Part shown: in pieces, positions 9,125 through 18,000 of the stretch | Numbering within the stretch: position 1 is the stretch's first letter | Layout of the letters: each line of letters starts with the position of its first letter | Assembly (NCBI GenBank): GCA_011374625.1 | Contig: DRPN01000005.1 | Span: 1 to 34,781, forward strand | Direction: 5' to 3' | Length of the DNA stretch: 34,781 nt | From: Bacteroidota bacterium | GTDB lineage: Bacteria > Bacteroidota > Bacteroidia > Bacteroidales > VadinHA17 | Translations under genes and position numbers: made by a program | The notes under the pieces: model-generated | Told to the model about the DNA's origin: nothing | Database searches by the model: none | The model's input: the letters and a program-made list of their open reading frames with translations, nothing else

Positions 9125-9832
9125 ATGAAAAACCTTCAGCATATTCCTCAGTGCGAACCTTGTTCCCTAAAAAACAATTCACTTTTCAAGCACCTATCCC
9201 AGGATGAATTTGATCATCTGAATTACCATAAAACCTGCTATTTCCATAAAAGAGGAGAAATCATTTATTATGAAGGAAGCCACATCAGCGGTTGTTATTG
9301 CATCAACAGGGGCATTATTAAAATTTACAAGACGGGTATCGACGGTAAGGAACAGATTATCCTGTTTGCAAAACCCGGCGATATCATCGGTTACCGGTCC
9401 ATTCTCAGCAACGAACTGGCCTGTACCTCAGCAAAAGTTATTGAGGACACCATCCTGTGTTATATACCGGCTGACACGCTCATTTCGCTGGTGAAATCGA
9501 ATCCCAATTTTTCCATGGAGCTGATGAAACTCGCCTGCAAAGAGCTAGGAGAAGCCAATGCCTATATCACCGATATTGCCCAGAAAACAGTTCGTGAAAG
9601 ACTGGCGGAGATACTGATTCACCTGAAGGATAATTTCGGTCTTGACCAGGATAATGTCCTTCAGATTTCCCTTACCCGCGAAGAACTGGCAAATATTGTC
9701 GGAACAGCCACCGAATCTGTTATACGGCTTCTTTCAGAATTTAAAACAGACCGTTTGATCGACCTGAACGGAAGAAAAATCAAGATTCTTAATGTGCAAG
9801 GACTTACGAAAATTGGAAATGTGTTTCGCTGA
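9125..9832 (+). CDS. Crp/Fnr-family transcriptional regulator
   Basis: 235 residues. I use the ATG at 9125 (MKNLQHIPQCEPC); a longer frame would need a TTG start at 9059 and adds an unlikely hydrophobic leader. The N-terminal effector domain (about 30-140) shows the cyclic-nucleotide-binding barrel pattern: KRGEIIYYEG, GCYCINRGIIKIYK, and FAKPGDIIGYRSILSN. The C-terminus has the winged helix: TVRERLAEILIHL, then ISLTREELANIVGTATESVIRLLSEF, the Crp-type recognition helix. The early cysteines (QCEPCS) recall FNR-like sensors, but I cannot show a full set of iron-sulphur ligands, and the cAMP-contacting Arg-Ser pair is not evident. The inducer is therefore unknown. It is divergent from osmC, suggesting an oxidative or redox role by inference. 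Confidence 0.92.
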   Translation: MKNLQHIPQCEPCSLKNNSLFKHLSQDEFDHLNYHKTCYFHKRGEIIYYEGSHISGCYCINRGIIKIYKTGIDGKEQIILFAKPGDIIGYRSILSNELACTSAKVIEDTILCYIPADTLISLVKSNPNFSMELMKLACKELGEANAYITDIAQKTVRERLAEILIHLKDNFGLDQDNVLQISLTREELANIVGTATESVIRLLSEFKTDRLIDLNGRKIKILNVQGLTKIGNVFR

Positions 9833-9870
9833 TACCGGCTATTCACAGTTCGTTTGCCATGCAATCCGGA

Positions 9871-10041
9871 TCAGTCGAGAATATTATTAAAAATAACATA
9901 AAACAGGAATCCCAGCAATACCAGTCCACCGCTGATCATTAACATCACATTGCTTTCCATTTTATTAAATTCTGCGTATGCCAGCACAATGATACCGGCT
10001 AAAATGAATATAATTCCAAAACGTTTTAAAAATTCTTTCAT
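9871..10041 (-). CDS. Small two-helix membrane protein, unknown function
   Basis: A 56-codon gene starting at ATG 10041 and ending at TGA 9871. The product begins MKEFLKRFGIIFILAGII and contains two hydrophobic segments: about residues 9-22, and about 32-50 (MLMISGGLVLLGFLFYVIF), joined by a short polar turn with EFNKMES. The basic N-terminus suggests an N-in hairpin in the inner membrane. Bacteroidota genomes carry many small proteins of this kind (FLKR-F-G then two helices), but I know of no assigned function. It follows ruvB by 65 bases on the same strand and may be the last gene of the nadA-MORN-ruvB transcript. The codon pattern and the start context (AGGAAAATG) look genuine. Confidence 0.68.
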   Translation of the reverse strand: MKEFLKRFGIIFILAGIIVLAYAEFNKMESNVMLMISGGLVLLGFLFYVIFNNILD

Positions 10042-10106
10042 TTTCCTGTTAATCTTGGTTTGTTTTCAGACGCTAAATTTAACTATTTTTGTTTCAACTC
10101 AATCAA

Positions 10107-11141
10107 TCAAAACAAGCTTTTTAAGTGTCCCGGGAACTTTTTTCCCAGATGCCTGTATGCCCTTTCAGTAACCACCCTTCCCCTGGACGTTCGTTTGATG
10201 TACCCTTCTTTTATTAAAAACGGTTCATACACTTCTTCCAGGGTGCCGGCGTCTTCTCCCACAGAAGTGGCAATATTTCCTATTCCAACCGGTCCGCCAC
10301 TAAATTTTTCCAGAATGGTTAAAAGTATTTTGTTATCCATCTGATCCAGACCGTGTTTATCTATTTTTAGTGCATCAAGCGCAATTCTGGAAATTTCCAG
10401 ATCGACAACACCATCTCCTTTTACCATGGCAAAATCCCTGATCCTTCGCAACAGGGCATTGGCTATCCTGGGAGTTCCCCTGCTTCTTCCTGCAATTTCG
10501 GCAGCTGCCTCATCGCTGATCCTTATATTCAAAATTCCTGCCGACCGTTTAACAATTCCCTCCAGAACGGAAGCATCATAATATTCCAGGTGTGAAGTAA
10601 TACCAAACCGTGAACGCAATGGGCCGGTGAGCAATCCAGACCGGGTAGTAGCACCTATCAGAGTAAACGGATGCAGGTTCAATTGAACAGAACGGGCCCC
10701 GGGGCCCTTATCAATCATAATATCGATTCTGAAATCTTCCATAGCGGAATAAAGGTATTCTTCCACTACGGGCGACAAACGGTGAATTTCATCAATAAAC
10801 AGTACATCGAACGGTTCCAGGCCGGTCAATAGCCCGGCCAGGTCTCCGGGTTTGTCTACAACCGGACCTGAGGTAACCCTAATTTTTACATTCATTTCAT
10901 GGGCTATAATATAAGCCAGCGTAGTTTTTCCAAGTCCTGGCGGACCATGAAGCAATACATGATCCAGTGCTTCTTCCCTCATGCGGGCAGCCTGGACGAA
11001 GATTTTCAGGTTTTCAACCGTTTCGGTTTGACCCCTGAATTCGTCAAATTTCGGTGGTCTTAATTTTTTCTCCACCTCCTGGTCTTTGTCGTCAATAGTC
11101 CCTCCGTGAATGTCGTAATATTTTTTCTCTTCGTTCTCCAT
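10107..11141 (-). CDS. ruvB: Holliday junction branch migration helicase RuvB
   Basis: 344 residues, full length. RuvB is the hexameric AAA+ motor that, with RuvA, drives branch migration of Holliday junctions before RuvC cleavage. Visible motifs: Walker A GPPGLGKT (66-73), Walker B with DEIH (117-120), sensor 1 in [11 protein letters not shown], the arginine finger region in GPLRSRFGI, sensor 2 around [17 protein letters not shown], and a C-terminal winged helix ([40 protein letters not shown]). ruvA and ruvC are not adjacent, which is usual for Bacteroidota. It lies 20 bases after the MORN-repeat gene on the same strand. Confidence 0.98.
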   Translation of the reverse strand: MENEEKKYYDIHGGTIDDKDQEVEKKLRPPKFDEFRGQTETVENLKIFVQAARMREEALDHVLLHGPPGLGKTTLAYIIAHEMNVKIRVTSGPVVDKPGDLAGLLTGLEPFDVLFIDEIHRLSPVVEEYLYSAMEDFRIDIMIDKGPGARSVQLNLHPFTLIGATTRSGLLTGPLRSRFGITSHLEYYDASVLEGIVKRSAGILNIRISDEAAAEIAGRSRGTPRIANALLRRIRDFAMVKGDGVVDLEISRIALDALKIDKHGLDQMDNKILLTILEKFSGGPVGIGNIATSVGEDAGTLEEVYEPFLIKEGYIKRTSRGRVVTERAYRHLGKKFPGHLKSLF

Positions 11142-11161
11142 TTTCTTTATGACCAGTGATA

Positions 11162-12742
11162 CTACCTTATCAGAATTACTTCCCTTTCCGCCAGTTTTGT
11201 TCTGATCCCGTTAATCCTGTATTCCTGATTGTTCCTGTATGTAACGGTCAATATCAAATGCCCCGTTTTATCATATTTCTTCCAGTTTCTTTCCTTGATC
11301 CCCTTTGCATAATACTGTTCTTCCATCAGGGTCCCGTCAGGATAATGATAATAATGCCATCCGTCAGGATTTCCCTGTACATAGTTTCCCCTGAATTTAA
11401 GCGTACCATCTTCATAAAAATGATTCCATTCTCCTTCACGTAATCCAACAAGGTAGCTTCCTTTTTCCTGGTGATCACCAACAACATATGTCCATTCTCC
11501 TTCTTTTTCACCCTCCACATAGTCGCCCTGTGCGATAATGCTTCCGTCCTCGGCGTATTCCGTTGCCATTCCGTCTTCTTTTCCGTTGAAATATTCTTCT
11601 TCCCTCCATAGGGAACCATCGGGATAATACCATTTCCAGGTTCCGTTTTCCAGTCCGTTCCTGTATTCCCCTTCCTGTTCAGTTCTACCGGTTTCCGTAT
11701 AAAACACCCATCTTCCAGATCTTCTGTTATTCCGGTATTCTCCCTCCGCCTTCTTTATTCCGCCGGGATAATAATCCACCCACGAACCATTTCTTTCACC
11801 CTGTTCAGTAACAATGCCTTTACTAACAATTTCTCCCTTTTCGTTATATATTTCCGAAGCAATGACCTCACCACGTTCGTTGTATGCCCGGTGAATTCCC
11901 ACAGGTATGTTGTTCCGGTATGCTCCGCTTGTTTTGATCATACCGTTTTCGTAAAACGTTTGCCTGATTTCCAATGGCTGTCCTTCTGTAACGACATCGT
12001 CTTTTATTCTTCCATCTTTATAATGCAATATCATCACCAGATTACCCTCCCTGTCAAATTCCCGGTATATCCCATCCATCACATTATCGGTATAATTAAT
12101 CTCTCTTCGTACGCTTCCGTCTTCATAAAGTTCTATCCATGTTCCCTGTTTGTTTCCTTTTTCATCCCTTCGATTGATTCTTTGCCTTTCCACAAGCCTG
12201 TCGTTCCGGTATTCCATCAAGGTTATAACGGTTCCCTCCCTGTCATATTCCATGGATATCCCTTCACGCATACCATTGACAAATTGCACCGTTTCTTTGA
12301 GCTCACCCGTGGGATAGTAGTAATAGGATTTCCCCTCCTTTTTGTCATTAATATAAAGCTCTTTGGCAATAATATTTCCATTTTTTGATCTGGCACGGTC
12401 CTCCGGTTTCCCGTACTTATAGGAGTATCCGTTTTTTTTGCCGTACATATAACTGATTTTCTCCAGCGTATCTCCCGTAGACGTATAAAATAGCCAGATA
12501 CTGTCAAGCAGAAAGTTTTTCCTGTTTCCTTCCGATTTCAAGACTCCCGTTACATAATATGTTTTCCAGTATCCATCGGGTTTTCCGTTAACCATCATCC
12601 CCTCACTGGCAACCTGCCCGTTTGGATAGAAAAATCGGTTGAATCCATTTTCGTTGACTACATTCTCCTGGGCATCTATGTTTATCAGGCAGAATGTTGC
12701 ATTAATGAAAACAATCCATATCCCTAATTTTATTCCCTTCAT
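11162..12742 (-). CDS. Exported MORN-repeat protein (YwqK/toxin-antitoxin MORN-like)
   Basis: About 526 residues. The ATG at 12742 ([19 protein letters not shown]) begins a signal peptide ending near INIDAQ. A longer frame reaching 12775 would use a TTG inside nadA and is unnecessary. The mature protein is one long array of MORN-type repeats of about 20-24 residues, with cores such as [42 protein letters not shown] and [19 protein letters not shown]. These repeats form extended beta-sheets. In Bacteroidota such secreted proteins are abundant but mostly uncharacterised, and the label YwqK antitoxin attached to many of them is not informative here. It begins four bases after the nadA stop and ends 20 bases before ruvB, so it is operonic. 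Location is periplasmic or outer membrane; function unknown. Confidence 0.88.
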   Translation of the reverse strand: MKGIKLGIWIVFINATFCLINIDAQENVVNENGFNRFFYPNGQVASEGMMVNGKPDGYWKTYYVTGVLKSEGNRKNFLLDSIWLFYTSTGDTLEKISYMYGKKNGYSYKYGKPEDRARSKNGNIIAKELYINDKKEGKSYYYYPTGELKETVQFVNGMREGISMEYDREGTVITLMEYRNDRLVERQRINRRDEKGNKQGTWIELYEDGSVRREINYTDNVMDGIYREFDREGNLVMILHYKDGRIKDDVVTEGQPLEIRQTFYENGMIKTSGAYRNNIPVGIHRAYNERGEVIASEIYNEKGEIVSKGIVTEQGERNGSWVDYYPGGIKKAEGEYRNNRRSGRWVFYTETGRTEQEGEYRNGLENGTWKWYYPDGSLWREEEYFNGKEDGMATEYAEDGSIIAQGDYVEGEKEGEWTYVVGDHQEKGSYLVGLREGEWNHFYEDGTLKFRGNYVQGNPDGWHYYHYPDGTLMEEQYYAKGIKERNWKKYDKTGHLILTVTYRNNQEYRINGIRTKLAEREVILIR

Positions 12743-12746
12743 TGAT

Positions 12747-13745
12747 CTAAATCCCATTTTTATCGGATATCTCAAGCATTCTTCGAATGGGTCTGGCAGC
12801 TTTTTCTATTGTTTCCGCTTCCAGTGTTATTTCAGGTAATTCATAGGTAAGAGAAAGATATATATTTTTCAGATCGATCATCTTCATGTATTCACAAATA
12901 CTGGAATCTTTTGAATAATCGGCAGGAGGGGCAGGAATATAGATTTTTTCCGGTTTTTTTTTCTTCATCTGGTGAATGATTCCGGGTTCCGTAGCAATAA
13001 TGTATATGTTTCCGTCATCTTCCTGAACGAATTTCAGCATTTGTGATGTCGAACCGATAAATACCGCCATTTCCTGTACTTCCTGTTTGCATTCCGGATG
13101 AGCAACAATTTTTGCTTCAGGATATTTTTTAACTATTCTTTTCATTCTTTCTGGTGAAAACCGCTCATGAACATGACAATGTCCATTCCATATCAATATG
13201 TCTCTTCCCGTTTTATTTCTGATATATTCCCCAAGGTTTCTGTCGGGACCGAACAAAATCTTTTCATTTTCAGGAAGAGATTGTACAATTTTCAATGCAT
13301 TTGATGAAGTACAGGCAATATCTGTAACAGTTTTTATATCAGCTGTGGTATTAACATAGCTGATAACGGTATATCCCGCATGTTCTTCAATGAATTTTTT
13401 GAATTTGCTTACCGGACAGGAATCAGCAAGCGAACATCCGGCTTTCATGTGTGGAAGAATGACTTTCTTTTGTGGACTAAGTATTTTAGCCGTTTCAGCC
13501 ATAAAATGAACACCTGCAAAAACAATGATCTGTGCATCTGTTTCTGCTGCTTTTCTGGACAAATCCAAGCTATCTCCGACATAGTCCGCAATGTCCTGTA
13601 CCGCAGCATCCTCATAATAATGAGCCAGGATTACCGCATTCTTTTTCCTTTTCAGTTTCTCGATTTCTTCCCTCAGATCCGGTACCTGTTCCACAGGAAG
13701 ATCAATGTATCCCTTTTGCAATATTTCTCTTATATCAACACCCAT
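12747..13745 (-). CDS. nadA: Quinolinate synthase A
   Basis: 332 residues. NadA condenses iminoaspartate (from NadB) with dihydroxyacetone phosphate to give quinolinate in de novo NAD synthesis; it needs a [4Fe-4S] cluster. Sequence signs: ILAHYYEDAAVQDIADYVGDSL near residue 40, and the three likely cluster cysteines Cys104 (AGCSLAD), Cys219 (HPEC) and Cys284 (ICEYMKM), plus the internal CTSSNA motif. Three-fold pseudo-symmetric Rossmann-like repeats are implied by the spacing of these cysteines. nadB and nadC are not next to it. It is the first gene of a likely minus-strand transcript with the MORN-repeat gene and ruvB. A weak -7-like TAACTTTA (13771-13764) precedes the start. Confidence 0.97.
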   Translation of the reverse strand: MGVDIREILQKGYIDLPVEQVPDLREEIEKLKRKKNAVILAHYYEDAAVQDIADYVGDSLDLSRKAAETDAQIIVFAGVHFMAETAKILSPQKKVILPHMKAGCSLADSCPVSKFKKFIEEHAGYTVISYVNTTADIKTVTDIACTSSNALKIVQSLPENEKILFGPDRNLGEYIRNKTGRDILIWNGHCHVHERFSPERMKRIVKKYPEAKIVAHPECKQEVQEMAVFIGSTSQMLKFVQEDDGNIYIIATEPGIIHQMKKKKPEKIYIPAPPADYSKDSSICEYMKMIDLKNIYLSLTYELPEITLEAETIEKAARPIRRMLEISDKNGI

Positions 13746-14212
13746 ATAATTTTTAAAAAGATTTAAAGTTAAATAAAGATGATAATAATGGTCGTTTGAA
13801 ACTGTTAAAAATATTTTGAGATTATCATTGTAAAATTCGATATCTTCAATTTAATAACAGAAAATAAACACAAATAATACGTAAATGTCTGTGAAAAACA
13901 ATAATTTATCACGGAATTAACAGATTGTTCATTTCAATTGTAATACATACTGAAGAACAAATTTTCTTTTGATCCTGTTTATATCCATGTTTGTTTTTAT
14001 TCGAATGAAAAAGAAAAGTAAGTCTTGGTAATATGATAAATTATTTTAAGGTGATAAGTAATTGAAAAATAAAAGGGAAATTTGGTAAAATTATTCACGG
14101 ATATTAACATAGAACTGAACAAAGAAATAACAGCTTTTCGGAAAGAAGGAAAAATGGTATAAAAAGATATTAACATAAAACTGTTTTATTTACATTTGAA
14201 GGAAAAAGAGGA
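13746..14212. other. AT-rich divergent intergenic region between nadA and rpiB
   Basis: 467 bases with no convincing gene. It is much more AT-rich than the flanking coding sequence and has stop codons in all frames. It contains a weak -7-like element for nadA (minus, 13771-13764, TAACTTTA), a TACATTTG box at 14191-14198 that would leave rpiB with a leader of only a few bases, and an 18-base direct repeat at 14100 and 14166. I see no tRNA, no GC-rich hairpin with a T tract and no recognisable riboswitch. Confidence 0.6.
14100..14183. repeat. 18-base direct repeat upstream of rpiB
   Basis: GATATTAACATAGAACTG (14100-14117) and GATATTAACATAAAACTG (14166-14183) differ at one base and start 66 bases apart. 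The second copy ends seven bases before the TACATTTG box in front of rpiB. It may be a pair of regulator sites or a small duplication; nothing in the sequence decides. Confidence 0.5.
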
Positions 14213-14656
14213 ATGAAAATAGCCATTGCCAATGATCATGCAGGGTTTTTATTAAAGAAATACCTGGTAGGTTATCTTCTGAAAGCGGGATATGAGGTAA
14301 AAGACCTGGGAGCAGATAGCCCGGAAAGCACAGATTATCCTGATTATGCACACCCACTGGCTTTGGCTGTGGAAAAGGGAGAATTTGATATGGGTATCAG
14401 CATTTGCGGGAGCGGAAATGGCATTAATATAACTGCCAATAAACATCAGGGAATCCGTTCGGCTTTGTGCTGGAATGAAGAGATTGCTGTACTGGCGCGT
14501 AAACATAATAACGCAAATATTTGTGCCTTACCGGGAAGATTTATTAACAGGGAGGAAGCTGTGGTCATAATAAGGGCTTTTTTAAATACCGGATTTGAAG
14601 GAGGAAGGCATGAGAGAAGGATAAGAAAAATCCCTTTGAAGTCGTTTGATCAGTAA
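14213..14656 (+). CDS. rpiB: Ribose-5-phosphate isomerase B
   Basis: 147 residues, full length. RpiB interconverts ribulose 5-phosphate and ribose 5-phosphate in the pentose phosphate pathway. The family signature is clear: IANDHAGFLLKK at the N-terminus (Asp8-His9 region), a linker YPDYAHPLA, and the anion-hole loop with the catalytic cysteine GISICGSGNGINITANK (Cys65), followed by GIRSALCWNEE and ARKHNNANICALPGRF. The C-terminal tail is basic (GGRHERRIRKIP), as usual. It stands alone on the plus strand after the AT-rich gap. A purine-rich GGAAAAAGAGGA precedes the ATG. The allied family member LacA/B (galactose-6-phosphate isomerase) is less likely given the residues around Cys65. Confidence 0.95.
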   Translation: MKIAIANDHAGFLLKKYLVGYLLKAGYEVKDLGADSPESTDYPDYAHPLALAVEKGEFDMGISICGSGNGINITANKHQGIRSALCWNEEIAVLARKHNNANICALPGRFINREEAVVIIRAFLNTGFEGGRHERRIRKIPLKSFDQ

Positions 14657-14663
14657 TCTGAAA

Positions 14664-14939
14664 ATATTATCCAATACATGCATGTTCGGGATCTGGGCGG
14701 TCATTTAACTGGCATGGAAGGCCGTTGAAGGCAAAATGATCGGAATTAAAACCATTTCAAATGACACGGGTATTCCAACACCTTTTCTGGGGAATATTCT
14801 GCAAATACTGGCCCGGCATAAAATATTGAAATCGTGCAAGGGCCCACATGTCGGATTCACTCTGGGAAAACCTGCCGGTGAGATCCGTATGGAAAAAATT
14901 GTGGATAATCCCGGGAAGGATCGGCACTTAAGAATCTGA
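14664..14939 (+). pseudogene. Decayed Rrf2-family transcriptional regulator
   Basis: Reading from an ATA at 14664 gives ILSNTCMFGIWAVI, then an in-frame TAA (14706-14708), then LAWKAVEGKMIGIKTIS and DTGIPTPFLGNILQILARHKI, KGPHVGFTLGKPAGEI, KIVDNPGKD and a stop at 14939. This tracks the Rrf2 family from its first residues (MLS-TCEYGIRAVIYLA) through the winged helix (IPTPFL-KILQ-L, KGP-GGF-L-KPA-EI) to the start of the dimerisation helix. The start codon has become ATA, the tyrosine codon of the VIYLA motif is a stop, and the last 50 or so residues including the cysteine triad are missing. An ATG at 14736 could still give a 67-residue fragment without the first helix. Function is presumably lost. 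Confidence 0.72.
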
Positions 14940-15020
14940 CAATCTATTACAGGTATAATTTCAGGGAATGTTTCTGACAAATTTCGTAACTTGTTGTCTG
15001 AATAAACTGTTTGAATCCTG

Positions 15021-18000
15021 ATGGTTAAAAAAAAAACGGCAGGTAACATTCTGGAATGGCTGAACAGAGAACCGGTTGAGACATGGTTTGATCTGGGTCT
15101 CTTTATTGATCGGTTCCGTGAAGAAAGAATTACTTCCTCTACGTGTTTTAAGGGAAATTATGAAGCATTTGCGGAATATCTGAAATCAGGGGGAATAGCT
15201 TTTGTTACGTTTTCGTTTTCGGTAGACGGAGTAAGCATTGAGATTGAAAAATATGCATCCGTTTTCAGAAGGCTTTTTCCGGGTATCAACATCCACTATA
15301 TTGCCGGTCATTTTCGTCCCGAGTCGTATAAGATGATCCATCCCAGTATCAGGAAAAAGACAGTGGCAGAAGCCGTGGGATTCGACAGCTGGCCTCTTTA
15401 CCGTGATTATTTTTTTAGGAAATTGGAACGGGGATCGGATCTGTATAACGAACTGATTGGAAAAATGTGGAAGGAAGTTAAGGCCATTGCGGTTCAACTG
15501 GCGGACTATGCAGAGAAAAAGAAAGTAACCCTTTTTTTTCCGGTGAATGTGTGTTCCAATCCGGGCAATGTATCGCTGGCCATCGCTCTGGTGCTGGTTT
15601 CCGAATATCTGAATATACCGGTAATCAATAATGCGCATGATTATTACTGGGAAGGGGGAACCCGGCCCGAGGATATTAAAAGGTACCATCTGAGAAAAGG
15701 CCCGAGAGACTTCTTTTTTACCAATGCCCATCTGGGAGAAGTTTTTTCTCCGATAGAAGTCTTTTATCCCTGGGAATCCAGAAGGTGGATCACGCTGAAT
15801 ATCAACCGGAGGCAGTCTGATCATGTGATACGCATTAACGGACACAATCCGGCCAATGTTATGGAAATAGGGACGGCGGTGGATATGGATCAGTATACAA
15901 CCACCAACAAAAGGATCAAGATCAATACATTTTACCAGTTTGAGCAGGTACTTAGCCGTTACAGGCAGATTCTTGTAAGTTATTCGGTGGATGATGCACT
16001 CTCTAACAAGCTGGTGGAAGAAAGTGATCCCCGTCCGATCCTGATCAACGGCTATCAGACGCGCCCCCTGAAAAATTTTCTGGCTGAGAATATCATTTTT
16101 TTGCAGCCCACCCGCATTATTTCAAGAAAGAAAATTGAAGTATCATTCCGGCTGATAAGAAAACTATTCCAATCAAAGGAATTTACTGGCAAATTTTCAG
16201 AGACTGAAAATCTGAAACTTACCCTGCTGGTGACGGGGCCAATTGCAAGCGGTCATTTTGGTTATTTTGTGAAACTCCTTCAGCAGTTTGCACGACTGGT
16301 AAATGAGTTGCCGGAATTATACCGGCAAAAGATATACCTGGCATTCCTTTTCAGTGAACTGGATAAGGAACATTTCAAACGAAGGTTTGAAAAACCGGTG
16401 GGCATTCCGGAACTATACAATATTGCCTCACTGGTCCTGTTACCCAGCGAAACCGAGGGAAGGGGGTTGCCCATCATCGAAGCGGCGGCCTGCGGGGTTC
16501 CCATATTCTGCCGGAAATATGAACCGCAGAATGTGTATGAGGAAGTGATCGGTTTGCATTTACCGGAAAAAGACCGTTTACAGGTGATTGAATTCGACGG
16601 ACTGAATATAACACGTACCCATGTAAAAAAAATTCTGAACAGGGTTTTCTTTCCACATCTTTTTCAGACCGAGGTGCTTCATAACCAGATGGCCGTGAGG
16701 AAAAGATACAGTTTGCCTTCTCTGGAAAAGTCCATGGAAGGGATTTGCAGAAGATTGCATCACCAACTGCAGGACAGAGGCGAAACATCAAATTTTACGG
16801 GGACTCAGATACAGAGGTACAGACAAAAAATACTTTTCAGAAATGATACCTTACGGCAGATCATAAAAGAAACCCACAGACAATATTTACCCGGTTTTGG
16901 TAAAATGGGATTCATGATATTTCTGAAATCGTTGATCGATCCGAGTTATTTCAGGGTGGAAGAACAGTATCTGCGGGGAACAGCCATGCAATTTGCAAGG
17001 GAAATGATGTTGGATGAACAGAAAAAAATTAAAATTCCCGAAGAGAAAATAATCTCATTTTACAATGCGGTAGATGAAATTTTCAGGTATTGCGAAGGGG
17101 ACTATAAAATAATGCATGATCACTCGTTCGCATATCGGCACAGAGCTAGAAAGCATTATGCCTGGCATGATTTTACCCTTCAGGAAATCAGCGGATTAAT
17201 CAATATGATGTTCGTTGAAATTGTGCAGCCCGATAAAACTACCCGTGTACTGGAAACCAGCCAATTTTTCACCGATTGGAATCTGGCGCTGAGTCAGTTG
17301 ACCGCCAGTTCTTGTATTGCCATAGATGACAGAAAATGGTTGTTTGAAAGAATGAAGGCAAATGTTCCTATGGTAATATTTGCGGGAAGATATGTCAGTC
17401 ACGAACTGGAATTTTTTGCTCTGCAGTCGATCCGTTCCAGAATGAAGCTTGATCTGCAGGAGGAACTGACGCGGGAAATACTGGAAGAAAGTGCTTCGGC
17501 TATTGCACCGGTATATGTGTTTGCACAAAAATATACGGTAAGAAACTGGCCTGAGGTAAATGAAATAGAGAAGTTTATAAAAAGCGGCAGGTCGGGGGAG
17601 CTCAAATTGTTGTATGATTACAAGCTGTTGCGGATCATACCGGTAGAACAGTGGTGTGTGGGTATACATCTGCCACAATTGGGAGAAAAGGCTATTGCGA
17701 TCCTAAAAGAGATACGGGACCAGAACGGTCTGATCATTACCCACAGAAAAGACTCGGTGATTATGTCGGATATCATGGATATTGACCGGGTTCACATTGG
17801 AAAGGTGGAAGATCCGTTAACCGAGGGATTCATGGGGATACCCATGGGCAGCGGTTTTATTATACATATTCCGGCCGGACTCAGGGTTTGCCTGTCGTAT
17901 CCGGTACCGGTGCAAACGGCCAGGCAATTTCATGAAGCCCTGCACGGAGAGACATTCAGAAAAATGTGTGAGCGCTACGGGACAACGAACGTAATGGAAG

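Noticed and set aside
11162-12742. MORN-repeat gene as part of a toxin-antitoxin pair
   Set aside because: No toxin gene is adjacent and the protein has a signal peptide; the YwqK antitoxin name is inherited from weak annotation.
12743-12775. Longer start for the MORN-repeat gene inside nadA
   Set aside because: It uses a TTG within nadA and spoils a good signal peptide that begins at 12742.
14191-14198. TACATTTG as the rpiB promoter
   Set aside because: It matches the -7 consensus, but the start codon follows after 14 bases, leaving almost no leader, and there is no -33 element.
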